From Holdemania massiliensis AP2 (lineage in GTDB: Bacteria > Bacillota_I > Bacilli_A > Erysipelotrichales > Erysipelotrichaceae), in NCBI RefSeq assembly GCF_000327285.1, contig NZ_HE998569.1, positions 91,278 to 155,277 on the forward strand: a stretch of DNA of 64,000 bases, read 5' to 3'. This document shows, one piece after another, positions 15,496-27,559 of this stretch. A program made the translations under genes and the position numbers. Numbering within the stretch: the stretch's first letter is position 1; each line of letters starts with the position of its first letter. The notes below the pieces were generated by a model that did not search any database, was not told the origin of the DNA, and was given only the letters and a program-made list of their open reading frames with translations.

Positions 15496-16131
15496 CACTG
15501 AACCCTCCTACTTATTTGTAAGCTTGATTTCATTGTAAGGGATTTGGCAGAGAAAAACATGAAATTCTTAGAATAAATCATGCTGATACTGAGGAAATTT
15601 AAAAAATTTTGCAATAATTTAAAAAACTTGCGGGGTTTTTTTCAATTTTGCGCAATATTAATAACAGAGGGACGATTCAGTCATTTCTGATTTTCGGCAT
15701 TCTGCCTTCGATACCTCCTGGAATGAATCGTTCCTCTTCCGACTGCAATATAATCTCATAATTATTTAAAGAAATTGAATGTTCATTATCACATTTATGT
15801 TTCAGTTCCTGGATAAGAGATATAACGTTTATAGAATAGCTGTCATTGTATGAAATTAATTATTATAGCATAATATAACGAGAAAATTTGAAAATGAAAG
15901 ATAAATCTAAATTTCACGGTTTACGGGTGCTTTTTAATCAAATCGTTCAAAATTTTCTTTGAAAATGACCAATATTATATCATGATTATGACTAGTAAAA
16001 CCGAAAATGAATGATCAGCTGAAAATTCACTCTTTTTCAACGATTTTTGAAGAAATCATTCAAGAAAGCCAAGGAACAGATATTCAGAAATTCTGTCATT
16101 CAAAATCTTATACGAAAAGAAAACGCCGAGA
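15496..16131. other. AT-rich intergenic region with Rpn-like leader and inverted repeat
   Basis: No gene is seen. At 15630-15673 a block (GCGGGG, T run, CGCAATATTAATA, CAG, GGAC) matches the sequence directly upstream of the Rpn nuclease gene at 53651-53693. An inverted repeat GAGGGACGATTCA (15667-15679) / TGAATCGTTCCTC (15724-15736) follows. Confidence 0.5.
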
Positions 16132-16857
16132 TTATTCCCGGCGTTTAACAATGTTCAGCTGGTACAGCTCAGGGTGCAGATACAGTTCATCGAAGTCAAA
16201 GATTTGTCCGCTTTTCATGTAAACGGTATTGGCAATTTTGATGATCGGCATTTTTGGATCACAGCGCAGGATTTCCGCAATGTATTCGGGGGGGAAGATC
16301 GCTGAGATATTCTGGTAATCGCAGTCGATGTCATAACCTTTTTTTTCAGCATAGTCATATTTTGAGGATTCCAGAATCTTGATCGACATATCCGGATGCA
16401 GATCGACAGCCATATAGGTGCGCTCAAACATAATCGGTACATCGTCCGCCATGCGCGTCCGTTCAATATAATATATGCGGTCTTCCGGCCGGATACCCAA
16501 AATCCGCGCTACGGTTTTCCCTGCCGTGGTGACAGAAAAGGTATTGACAATGGAACTTGGAATTCTGCCCATATCCCGCATATCATCGCTGAAGCTTTTG
16601 ATCAGCGGAGTGCGCTGAATGACGTTGGGTTTAGCCACAAAGGAACCGCTGCCCTGGTTGCGGTAAATATAACCTTTGGCAGTCAGATTGCCCAAAGCCT
16701 GACGGACAGTAACGCGCGATACGTTGTATTCCTTGGATAACTCGGCTTCGGTGGGAAGCAGATCATCCGTAACATAAACGCCGCTGTTGATTTTATCAAT
16801 TAAATCGTTCTCAATTTGTTTGTAACGGGGGATGCGTGTTTGTTTTTTTCCTGCCAT
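16132..16857 (-). CDS. GntR/HutC-family regulator (UTRA domain)
   Basis: A 241-aa DNA-binding protein. N-terminal winged helix (LPTEAELSKEYNVSRVTVRQAL) and a C-terminal UTRA ligand domain (FERTYMAVDLHPD) that usually senses a phosphorylated sugar. ATG at 16857 has GAAGGTGA upstream. Divergent from the PTS IIC gene, with TTTGTATTA-type palindromes between them (16888-16980), so it probably represses both itself and the PTS/sulfatase set until the sugar is present. Confidence 0.88.
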   Translation of the reverse strand: MAGKKQTRIPRYKQIENDLIDKINSGVYVTDDLLPTEAELSKEYNVSRVTVRQALGNLTAKGYIYRNQGSGSFVAKPNVIQRTPLIKSFSDDMRDMGRIPSSIVNTFSVTTAGKTVARILGIRPEDRIYYIERTRMADDVPIMFERTYMAVDLHPDMSIKILESSKYDYAEKKGYDIDCDYQNISAIFPPEYIAEILRCDPKMPIIKIANTVYMKSGQIFDFDELYLHPELYQLNIVKRRE

Positions 16858-16887
16858 GAATTTCACCTTCTGGATCAATCATAGCAT

Positions 16888-16980
16888 ATTTGTATTACTA
16901 TATCAAGAAAGAAAGGGGTTTAATCTAATACAAATTCATAAAATATGCTTAATTTCTCCAAAAAATACAAAATTTGTATT
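16888..16980. promoter_or_regulatory. GntR operators and PTS promoter region
   Basis: ATTTGTATTA (16888-16897) and its exact inverse TAATACAAAT (16926-16935) flank a spacer; a third site AATACAAAATTTGTATT (16964-16980) is a perfect palindrome about one base. The third overlaps a -35 TTGTAT (16974-16979), with -10 GATAAT at 16997-17002 and a 17-base spacer. Binding there would block the PTS promoter. Confidence 0.7.
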
Positions 16981-17059
16981 GATAAATTAAAATAATGATA
17001 ATACAATGATAACGGCAATAAACCGAAAGCGGTTTATGAGAAATAGGGAGGAAAAACTT

Positions 17060-17854
17060 ATGTCTTTAATTCAGGCACTTCTGATAGGCATCTTTGCTTA
17101 TCTCGGCCGAAACCAGGTACCGTGGCTGTTTGGCACGACTGGCGGATTCTACTGTGTTGGCAGACCTCTGGTGGCTGGCGCCATCGTCGGTTTGATTTTG
17201 GGGGATGTCACCACCGGCGTATTGTGCGGCGTAGCCGTTCAGGCAATGTATCTGGGTCAGATTGTTGCCGGCGGTGCGATGCCGTCGGATGTTAACTATG
17301 CGGCGTTCATCGGTATTCCGTTAGCGATGGTGGCCGGCGGCGGCGCGGAAGCGGCGATTGCCCTGGCGATCCCATTAGGCGCTTTGGGAACCGCAATGCA
17401 TAACTTCACGATGACGGTCAACTCGTACTGGGTACACCAGGGTGACAAGTGTGCGGAACAGGGCAATGTTTCGGGTATTGCCCGCAACAACCTGTGCGGT
17501 ACAATTCTGCATTTGGCTGAACGGGTTACGGTTGTCACCATTGCCTGCTACTTCGGCGCTCCGGCTGCGGAAGCGATCTTAAATGCTCTGCCGCCAATCG
17601 TTCTGCAATTCCTGCAGGTTGCCGGCAAGATGCTTCCAGCCTTGGGCTTCGCGCTGCTGCTGAAGCAGATCGTTGCCGAAAAGTGGATGATCGTTCTGTT
17701 CTTAATGGGCTGGATCATTACCCAGGCTACAGGCATGACCACAACGGCACTGACCATCATGGCTGTCGGCGTTGCGCTGCTGTTTGTTATGGCAAAATAT
17801 AACGGAGCCGGCGCTGGCGCTTCCACAGATGAAGGAGGAGATTACGATGAGTAA
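17060..17854 (+). CDS. PTS mannose/sorbose-family IIC component
   Basis: A 264-aa membrane permease subunit with Gly/Ala-rich spans (GGFYCVGRPLVAGAIVGLILGD, QAMYLGQIVAGGAMPSDVNYA, GTAMHNF). Together with IID it forms the sugar channel of the mannose-type PTS. GGAGG precedes the ATG at 17060. The 3' end overlaps IID by eight bases (GATGAGTAA). IIA and IIB genes are absent here. Neighbouring hydrolase and sulfatase suggest a sulfated or otherwise modified sugar. Confidence 0.88.
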   Translation: MSLIQALLIGIFAYLGRNQVPWLFGTTGGFYCVGRPLVAGAIVGLILGDVTTGVLCGVAVQAMYLGQIVAGGAMPSDVNYAAFIGIPLAMVAGGGAEAAIALAIPLGALGTAMHNFTMTVNSYWVHQGDKCAEQGNVSGIARNNLCGTILHLAERVTVVTIACYFGAPAAEAILNALPPIVLQFLQVAGKMLPALGFALLLKQIVAEKWMIVLFLMGWIITQATGMTTTALTIMAVGVALLFVMAKYNGAGAGASTDEGGDYDE

Positions 17855-18659
17855 GAAACTGGACCGCAAGGACGTTAAGAACGCCGCATGGACGTGGATG
17901 TTCTTCCACCACTGCGCGCAGAACTTTGAACGTATGCAGGGTTTAGCCTTCTGCCATACGATGTCGAAACCTTTGGAAAAATTATATGGGGATAATCCGG
18001 AAGAACTAAAAGCCGCATTGACTCGGCATATGCAATTCTTCAACACAGAACCGCAGTTAGGCAGCGTTATTCCAGGCATCACCATCGCCTTGGAAGAAGC
18101 CAGAGCCAATGGCGGAGAAGTCGATGCTGAACTGATCATGGGTACTAAAAATGCCTTGATGGGTCCGTTTGCCGGTATCGGCGACTCGATCTTAATGGGG
18201 ACGTACAGCCCAATCCTGCTTTCCATCGCAATTGGTCTGTCAACCGGCGGTTCCCCAATCGGCGCGATCTTCTTTGTCATCGCTTGGCTGGGTACGGTCA
18301 TTCCATTAAAATATTTCATGTTCATGAAGGGCTATGACTTAGGTATGGATGCCGTCAAGCTGTTAATGAATAAGGAAATCAAAGATAAGATTACGACCGC
18401 GCTGACGATGGTCGGTCTGATCGTTATCGGCGGCGTCGCTTCCACAACCGTTGCGGCTCCGATTAAATTTGTCTTCACCGCGGGCGAAATGACCGTTTCC
18501 ATTCAGGAAATCCTGAACAAGATCATGCCGACACTGGTACCGATGCTGGTCACCGTGGGCTGCTGGCTGCTGGCTGACCGCAAAGGCTGGAACAGCAACA
18601 AGCTGATTCTGGGCATCCTGGGTCTGGCTGCCGTCATGGTTCTGTTAGGCATTATGTAA
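17847..18659 (+). CDS. PTS mannose/sorbose-family IID component
   Basis: A 270-aa membrane protein. MSKKLDRKDVKNAAWTWMFF, the NFERMQGLAF segment, FFNTEPQLGSVIPGI and MGPFAGIGDSI are diagnostic for mannose-family IID. ATG at 17847 has GGAGGAG upstream inside the IIC gene. Must pair with IIC; phosphoryl transfer needs IIAB from elsewhere. Confidence 0.9.
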   Translation: MSKKLDRKDVKNAAWTWMFFHHCAQNFERMQGLAFCHTMSKPLEKLYGDNPEELKAALTRHMQFFNTEPQLGSVIPGITIALEEARANGGEVDAELIMGTKNALMGPFAGIGDSILMGTYSPILLSIAIGLSTGGSPIGAIFFVIAWLGTVIPLKYFMFMKGYDLGMDAVKLLMNKEIKDKITTALTMVGLIVIGGVASTTVAAPIKFVFTAGEMTVSIQEILNKIMPTLVPMLVTVGCWLLADRKGWNSNKLILGILGLAAVMVLLGIM

Positions 18660-18663
18660 TTGA

Positions 18664-18731
18664 AAACAGTCAGGCGTGAATACGCCTGTCTGTTTCATCA
18701 GAAAATGACGGTTCATTCTCTGATGAAACAG
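18664..18731 (+). promoter_or_regulatory. Two mutually exclusive hairpins between IID and the hydrolase
   Basis: Hairpin 1: AAACAG-T-CAGGCGT pairs with ACGCCTG-T-CTGTTT (18664-18695). Hairpin 2: CTGTTTCATCAGA pairs with TCTGATGAAACAG (18690-18731), a perfect 13-bp stem. Both use CTGTTT, so only one can form fully. Neither has a T run. May tune expression or mRNA stability between the two parts of the operon. Confidence 0.6.
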
Positions 18732-18774
18732 AAGTAAAATAAAAGCGATACGAAGAAATGGGAGGAAAAAACGC

Positions 18775-20319
18775 ATGGCTTATAAGATTCTTTGGACGGA
18801 TATGCACAGCAACATTCATCATAAACAGATGAACGAACTGCCGCAGTGGTTTGATCAGGTACAAAAGACAATGGATTTCTGGCCGATTGCCTATTATCCT
18901 TATACAATGCGCAGGGATGAAACAGGCTTGGGTGTGGAAGACCGGTATCCGCTGGATGTGATTGAAAAGGACTGGGAAATTCTGCGCGAATTTACCAATC
19001 AGGTCAATGCCGAAGGCTTCCCGATGTTTATGGGCTATGAATGGCAGGGGGCAGGTCAGGATGGCGATCACAATGTCTTCTTTAAGGACAATTTGCAGAG
19101 CATGGAATATCCGCTGCGCTATGCGGATTTAGTCAAAGCCTATGCCGGCAAAGACGTGATCGGCATTCCGCATCATCTGGCTTATCAGTTAGATAATCGC
19201 GGCAAGAACTGGGCAACGCATAATGAAAGCTTCTCGCCGTTTGTGGAAATTTATTCCTCCCATGGCAGCAGTGAAAATGACAACGGTCCAATTGAAATGA
19301 CCCGGCATGTCCACATGGGGCCGCGGACGGGAGAAACCTGTGTTGAACGCGGCTGGGAAAAGGGATATAAATTCGGCGTTATCGCTTCCGGCGACAATCA
19401 TTCCGCTCCGTGTGTCTACGGCTTCGGCTACATGGCCTGCTTAGCTGAAAACAACTCAAAGGAAGCGATTTGGGATGCGATGCAGAAACGTCATACCTAT
19501 GGCGTATCCAAGGATAAAATTGAGATTCGGATGCAGGTCGACGGTAAGATGATGGGCGATGTCATCGAGTCGAATCAGGAAGCCAAGCTATCTCTGGATG
19601 TGATCGGCAGCGATGCGATTGACCGCATCGAAGTGATCGAAGACAATCAGGTCGTGGAAATGATTCCGCACACCTCGACCTGGGAACGCCTGCCGCTGGG
19701 CGATACAATCCGCTTTAAGTTCAAAGTGGAATTCGGCTGGGGTCCTGACCGCCGGATTTTCCCGGATATCGCTTCCCGTCAATGGCAGGGAGCGTTGGAA
19801 GTGCCGCAAGGCAAGCTGCTGAGCATTGAAAAGTGCTGGAGCAACTTTGGCCAGGATCTGCATGATGTGACGGACAACCGCTGCGAATTTGATTTAACGA
19901 CCTACAAGACAACGGCGACCGGCAAGTGGATGGGTCCTTCGGCAGTCACGACGGAAGGCTTTATCTTTGAAGTCGAAACGCAAAAGGATGGGGTTGTAAT
20001 CCTGACTGTCGACGGCGTGGAATATCCGTTAGCCGCGGCAGATCTGCTTAAGACTTCGCGGGTTGTCGAACTGGAAGAAGAAGCCCGTCAGTTGGTTAAA
20101 GACCGCTTCCAGTTCACAGACTATTATCGAACCGACCCATGGTGGCATAATGCGTATAAATTCAAAATTGGTCAGGCTGTGCCGGAGAGCGGCTACCATG
20201 TGCAGCTGGAAAGAACACTGGATTTGAGCGAGGTCCAGAATCTGCGCTTACGGATCTGGGAAAGAAACGGAGGATGCGCCTGGACAAGCCCGGTCTTTGT
20301 TGAAAAGAAGGGAGAATAG
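18775..20319 (+). CDS. PHP/DUF3604-type metal-dependent hydrolase
   Basis: A 514-aa protein. An N-terminal PHP-like metal domain (TDMHSNIHH, GIPHHLAYQ, EIYSSHGSSE, GVIASGDNHSAP) supplies His/Asp ligands; the C-terminal third is beta-rich. DUF3604-type proteins often lie beside sulfatases in sugar-degradation loci, as here, and are thought to be hydrolases; the bond cut is unknown. No signal peptide, so it acts in the cytosol. GGGAGG precedes the ATG; two bases separate it from the sulfatase gene. Confidence 0.75.
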   Translation: MAYKILWTDMHSNIHHKQMNELPQWFDQVQKTMDFWPIAYYPYTMRRDETGLGVEDRYPLDVIEKDWEILREFTNQVNAEGFPMFMGYEWQGAGQDGDHNVFFKDNLQSMEYPLRYADLVKAYAGKDVIGIPHHLAYQLDNRGKNWATHNESFSPFVEIYSSHGSSENDNGPIEMTRHVHMGPRTGETCVERGWEKGYKFGVIASGDNHSAPCVYGFGYMACLAENNSKEAIWDAMQKRHTYGVSKDKIEIRMQVDGKMMGDVIESNQEAKLSLDVIGSDAIDRIEVIEDNQVVEMIPHTSTWERLPLGDTIRFKFKVEFGWGPDRRIFPDIASRQWQGALEVPQGKLLSIEKCWSNFGQDLHDVTDNRCEFDLTTYKTTATGKWMGPSAVTTEGFIFEVETQKDGVVILTVDGVEYPLAAADLLKTSRVVELEEEARQLVKDRFQFTDYYRTDPWWHNAYKFKIGQAVPESGYHVQLERTLDLSEVQNLRLRIWERNGGCAWTSPVFVEKKGE

Positions 20320-20321
20320 GC

Positions 20322-21689
20322 ATGAATATTCTGTATATCCATACGCATGACAGCGGACGGATGTTAAGTCCTTATGGGGCTGCGGCGCCGACGGACAACT
20401 TACTGGCCTTTGCGAAGGAGGCGGCGGTGTTCACGCAGGCTTACTGTGCCGGACCGACCTGTTCGCCAAGCCGGGCAGCCTTGTTGACGGGCACCTATCC
20501 GCATCAGAACGGGATGCTGGGCCTGGCGCAGCGGGGCTTTGGATTAAATGATTACCAACGTCATCTGGCGCAGTTTCTGGGCCGGAACGGCTATCACACC
20601 GTCCTGTGCGGGATTCAGCATGAATCCGGCTGGTATCTGGATGGGGAGGCACCGGGGAAACTGGGCTATCATGAAGTGCTGACCGCGTCCGCGGATGCCT
20701 ATAAAAAGGAAGAACTGCATCGGTGGGACGGGGAAAATGCGGATCGCGTATGCCAATGGCTGAAACAGGCCAATCCGGAGGAACCGTTCTTCCTAAGCTA
20801 TGGCATGCACAGCACGCATCGGCCGTATCCGCTTGAGATTTGTGAGGCGGTGGATGAACGCTATGTGCGCCCGCCGTTTCCCATTGATGACAATGAGGAA
20901 ACACGGCATGATCAGGCGCAGTTTCTGACTTCTGCCTATTACATGGATCAGAATTTCGGCAAGGTGATTGCCCAGTTAAAGGCAAGCGGCTTACTGGAAA
21001 AGACGATTGTGCTGTTTACGACGGATCATGGCGTCGCGCTGCCGTTTAATAAATGCAATTTGACGGATAGCGGCATCGGGGTTTCGCTGATCATGCGCGT
21101 CCCTCACGCTGTGGCGAATGGACAAGTGATCGACGCTCTGGTTTCGCACGTCGATGTGCTGCCGACCTTATGCGATCTGTTAAAGTTGGAAAAACCGGAC
21201 TATCTGGAAGGCACCTCGTTTGCGAAAGTGTTTGATGATGTGAGTGCTGAGCCGATTTCTGAGATTTTTGCCGAAGTGAATTTTCACACCAGCTATGAGC
21301 CGATCCGCTGCGTGCGTACACGCCGGTATAAATACATTCGGTATTATGATGAAAGCTGGACAAAGCTGAATCTGTCGAACATGGATTCTTCCCTTTCCAA
21401 GGATTTCTATATGCGTCACGATTTAGCTCAGCAGCAGAAGCCGATGGAAGCCCTGTATGACTGTTACTATGATCCGGATGAACGTCAGAATCTGGTACAG
21501 GACTTGCGGTATCAGGAAATTCTGGAAGAAATGCGCAAAAAACTTCGGGAATTCCAGCTTCGGACGCACGATCCCATTTTGGATGGAGAACTGGAAATGA
21601 AGCCGACGTATAAGGTCAATAAAAAGGAATGCATTAATGCTTCAAGCAAAGAGCCGCAGGATTACGATCCACGCGGACGGTGGCAGTAA
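20322..21689 (+). CDS. Type I sulfatase (formylglycine-dependent)
   Basis: A 455-aa protein of the alkaline phosphatase fold. Cys47-Ser-Pro-Ser-Arg51 in the CSPSRAALLTG motif is the site converted to formylglycine; FTTDHG supplies metal ligands. No signal peptide is visible, so it should act on a sulfate ester taken into the cell, consistent with the PTS genes upstream. It needs an anaerobic sulfatase-maturating radical SAM enzyme encoded outside the window. GGGAGA precedes the ATG. Last gene of the operon. Confidence 0.9.
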   Translation: MNILYIHTHDSGRMLSPYGAAAPTDNLLAFAKEAAVFTQAYCAGPTCSPSRAALLTGTYPHQNGMLGLAQRGFGLNDYQRHLAQFLGRNGYHTVLCGIQHESGWYLDGEAPGKLGYHEVLTASADAYKKEELHRWDGENADRVCQWLKQANPEEPFFLSYGMHSTHRPYPLEICEAVDERYVRPPFPIDDNEETRHDQAQFLTSAYYMDQNFGKVIAQLKASGLLEKTIVLFTTDHGVALPFNKCNLTDSGIGVSLIMRVPHAVANGQVIDALVSHVDVLPTLCDLLKLEKPDYLEGTSFAKVFDDVSAEPISEIFAEVNFHTSYEPIRCVRTRRYKYIRYYDESWTKLNLSNMDSSLSKDFYMRHDLAQQQKPMEALYDCYYDPDERQNLVQDLRYQEILEEMRKKLREFQLRTHDPILDGELEMKPTYKVNKKECINASSKEPQDYDPRGRWQ

Positions 21690-21718
21690 ACGGACAGAAA
21701 AATCTTTAAATTGAAATC

Positions 21719-21772
21719 CATCTCTCTTAAGCACGCAGCGGTAAATCGCTGTTGGAAAAGGAGAGATTTTTT
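21719..21772 (+). terminator. Terminator of the PTS/sulfatase operon
   Basis: TCTCTCTT pairs with AAAAGGAGAGA, with an inner CAGCG/CGCTG helix, followed by six T. Confidence 0.75.
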
Positions 21773-21790
21773 CAATGTAAAAAAATTTTT

Positions 21791-21900
21791 TTGAAAAGTG
21801 GTCAGATTAGAGCGGAAATATAATTGAAAAGTCATATTTAATCTGATTTAAAATCATTGAAAAGTCAGTTAATTAACTTTATAATAATCTTGAAAAGTCA
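21791..21900 (+). repeat. Four TTGAAAAGT direct repeats with exact 33-bp period
   Basis: TTGAAAAGT(CA) starts at 21791, 21824, 21857 and 21890. The first has GG instead of CA; the other three are identical over 11 bases. The third copy supplies a -35 (TTGAAA) with TATAAT at 21880-21885, a perfect 17-base spacer. The last ends one base before the GAGGTGG ribosome site of the ATPase gene. Probably a regulatory array. Confidence 0.85.
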
Positions 21901-21912
21901 GAGGTGGATTCT

Positions 21913-23268
21913 ATGCTTTATCGTAAAATTGAAGTGTTGATTAAAGAACATCTGCGTACAGATTCGAAAAGGATTTTATTGATTGATGGTGCCCGGCAAG
22001 TGGGAAAAACTTTTATTATTCGTTATGTTGGACAACAGTTGTTTGAAAATTTCATTGAGATCAATATGGCTGAAGATTCTCTGGGTGATCAATTATTTGC
22101 GAAAGTGAAAACGGTAGAGGATTTCTATTTGCAGGTCAGTATGATTGCCGGAAGAAAGATGGGTAAAAAGGAGAATACTTTAATATTTATTGATGAAATA
22201 CAGGCCTATCCTCATCTGTTAACAATGTTGAAGTTTTTAGCTCAGGATGACAGATTCACCTATATCGCCAGCGGTTCTTTGCTGGGGGTTACTTTATCCC
22301 ATACGCTTTCAATTCCAATGGGAAGTATCCGTAAAGTACGAATGTTTCCTTTAGACTTTGAAGAATTTCTTTATGCGAATGGCATGAATCAATTTGTTAT
22401 CGATTCTTTACGTTCTAAATTTGAGAAGCGAGAGTCGTTAGATGAGAATATGCATAACAAAATGATGGATTTCTTTCGGAAGTATCTACTTGTAGGCGGA
22501 CTGCCGGATGCGGTGAATGCTTATTTAGAAACACAGAATATTCAACGTGTTCGAGATATTCAGTCTGAGATCCATGAATATTATGCAGCGGATGCATCTC
22601 GATATGATCAAGAACGAAAGCTGAAGATTCGGCGTATCTACGATTTAATACCTTCTAATATGAAAAATAAGAAAAAACGAATTGTGGCTAAACGCATTGA
22701 AGAGAAGAAGGGCAAGACCTTCTCAGACTATCAAGATGAATTTGAATATCTGATCAGCGCAGGGATTGTTCTGAATGTGCAGGCCATTTCGGATCCGCAT
22801 TTTCCTCTGATCGAATCTCAGGAGAAAAATCTGTTGAAACTGTATTTGAATGATGTTGGAATTTTATCGGGAATTCTGTATGGGAATAATATTCGGGCAA
22901 TCTTAGATGATAACTGTTCGATTAATCTAGGCTCAGTTTACGAAAGCGTTGTAGCCAGCGAATTGATCGCCCATGGATATAAGTTATTCTACTATGATAA
23001 CCGCAGTAAAGGGGAAGTCGATTACCTGATTGATGATTTTGCCAGTTTGTCCGCGGTTCCGATTGAGGTGAAGTCAGGAAAAGACTACACGATTCATAGT
23101 GCTTTAAATACGTTGGTGACTAACAAAGATTATCACATTGAAAAGGCTTTTGTGCTTTGTAATCAAAGGCAGATTACGCACAAAGGGAAGATTACTTATC
23201 TGCCCATTTACTTTGTGATGTTTTTCCAAAATCGTCCGAGAGATGAAGCGGATCTTTTGATTCCATGA
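21913..23268 (+). CDS. AAA-type ATPase, DUF4143 family
   Basis: A 451-aa protein. Residues 19-33 form a Walker A region (ILLIDGARQVGKT), LIFIDEIQ is Walker B, and IASGSLLG follows as sensor 1. The C-terminal DUF4143 domain ends with GEVDYLIDD and IEVKSGKDY, the D...ExK pattern of a PD-(D/E)XK nuclease-like fold. Proteins of this family are common and mobile in gut anaerobes; biological role unknown. ATG at 21913 is chosen over GTG at 21904 because AGAGGTGG is correctly spaced. The 33-bp-period promoter repeat controls it. Confidence 0.85.
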   Translation: MLYRKIEVLIKEHLRTDSKRILLIDGARQVGKTFIIRYVGQQLFENFIEINMAEDSLGDQLFAKVKTVEDFYLQVSMIAGRKMGKKENTLIFIDEIQAYPHLLTMLKFLAQDDRFTYIASGSLLGVTLSHTLSIPMGSIRKVRMFPLDFEEFLYANGMNQFVIDSLRSKFEKRESLDENMHNKMMDFFRKYLLVGGLPDAVNAYLETQNIQRVRDIQSEIHEYYAADASRYDQERKLKIRRIYDLIPSNMKNKKKRIVAKRIEEKKGKTFSDYQDEFEYLISAGIVLNVQAISDPHFPLIESQEKNLLKLYLNDVGILSGILYGNNIRAILDDNCSINLGSVYESVVASELIAHGYKLFYYDNRSKGEVDYLIDDFASLSAVPIEVKSGKDYTIHSALNTLVTNKDYHIEKAFVLCNQRQITHKGKITYLPIYFVMFFQNRPRDEADLLIP

Positions 23269-23364
23269 TTTCAGAGTTTTGGTTACAAATAAAGAAATGC
23301 CGGAAAAAGTATGAATCAGATCAGATTAAGTATGAATTCCAAATGAATTCCAGGGAGAGCAGAC

Positions 23365-23829
23365 ATGCAAGTTGAATTAAAATTAGCCAAACAGACAGAG
23401 GCTGCTGAAATTTTGGCCCTGCAGAAAATCGCTTTCCGTGATATGCTTCAACGTTATCAGGATTATGATACCAGTCCAGCCAATCAAACGTTGGAACAAA
23501 TGCAGCAGCGATGTTCACAGAAGGATCGCAAGTATTATTTTATTGATGTCAACGACATTCATGTAGGTGTCCTCAGCGTGACGGACAGGAAAGACGGAAG
23601 TCTGAAACGGTTGTCGCCGATTTTTGTTTTGCCTCAGTTTCAGGGTCATGGATATGCTCAGGAAGCAATTCGCCAGATTGAAAAGATCTATGGCGAACAG
23701 GGTTGGGAATTGGATACCATTTTACAGGAAGAGAAGCTTGCCTATCTTTATGAAAAAATGGGATACAAGAAAACCGGAAAAACACGGGTGGTCAATTCGC
23801 GTATGACCTTGGTTTTCTACGAGAAATGA
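23365..23829 (+). CDS. GNAT-family N-acetyltransferase
   Basis: A 154-aa acetyltransferase fold. The acetyl-CoA loop is seen as LSPIFVLPQFQGHGYAQEAI (Q/RxxGxG/A pattern), followed by LYEKMGYKKTGKTRVVN near the C-terminus. GGGAG precedes the ATG. Substrate unknown. Confidence 0.85.
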   Translation: MQVELKLAKQTEAAEILALQKIAFRDMLQRYQDYDTSPANQTLEQMQQRCSQKDRKYYFIDVNDIHVGVLSVTDRKDGSLKRLSPIFVLPQFQGHGYAQEAIRQIEKIYGEQGWELDTILQEEKLAYLYEKMGYKKTGKTRVVNSRMTLVFYEK

Positions 23830-23904
23830 TCCACGAAAATCCTATTTATGTAAACATCAATTGATCAAGAAGCAAGCGCTTATTCATCGCTCAATTCAGC
23901 TGTA

Positions 23905-23939
23905 AAAAAGCCATCCGGTTTTAAACCGGATGGCTTTTT
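23905..23939. terminator. Bidirectional terminator between convergent genes
   Basis: Perfect palindromic stem AAAAAGCCATCCGGTTT / AAACCGGATGGCTTTTT. Serves the GNAT gene and the beta-galactosidase on the other strand. Confidence 0.9.
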
Positions 23940-24017
23940 GCAGGGCTATCGCTTTATAACAGGGAACAATCCTTGACGGGAGAACGAGTTTCCAATTCAT
24001 CACGGAGATGGATGAGG

Positions 24018-27401
<3,384 letters not shown>

Positions 27402-27559
27402 TCATAATTCACACGCCGAGAAAATGGCAGGGCTGGCCAAAGCCGAAAAAAGGAACTTTCAAAGATGGGGAAACTTTTGTAAAAAGCAGAAGTTGACAGC
27501 GGGCAGGCTGCATTTTTCCAGCTTTTGAGCTACAATAAGGATCATTGAGGAGAGTGGAT

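Noticed and set aside
21791-21900. TTGAAAAGTCA array as a CRISPR-like array
   Set aside because: Repeats are only 11 bases, the gaps only 22, the third overlaps a clear promoter and no cas gene is near.
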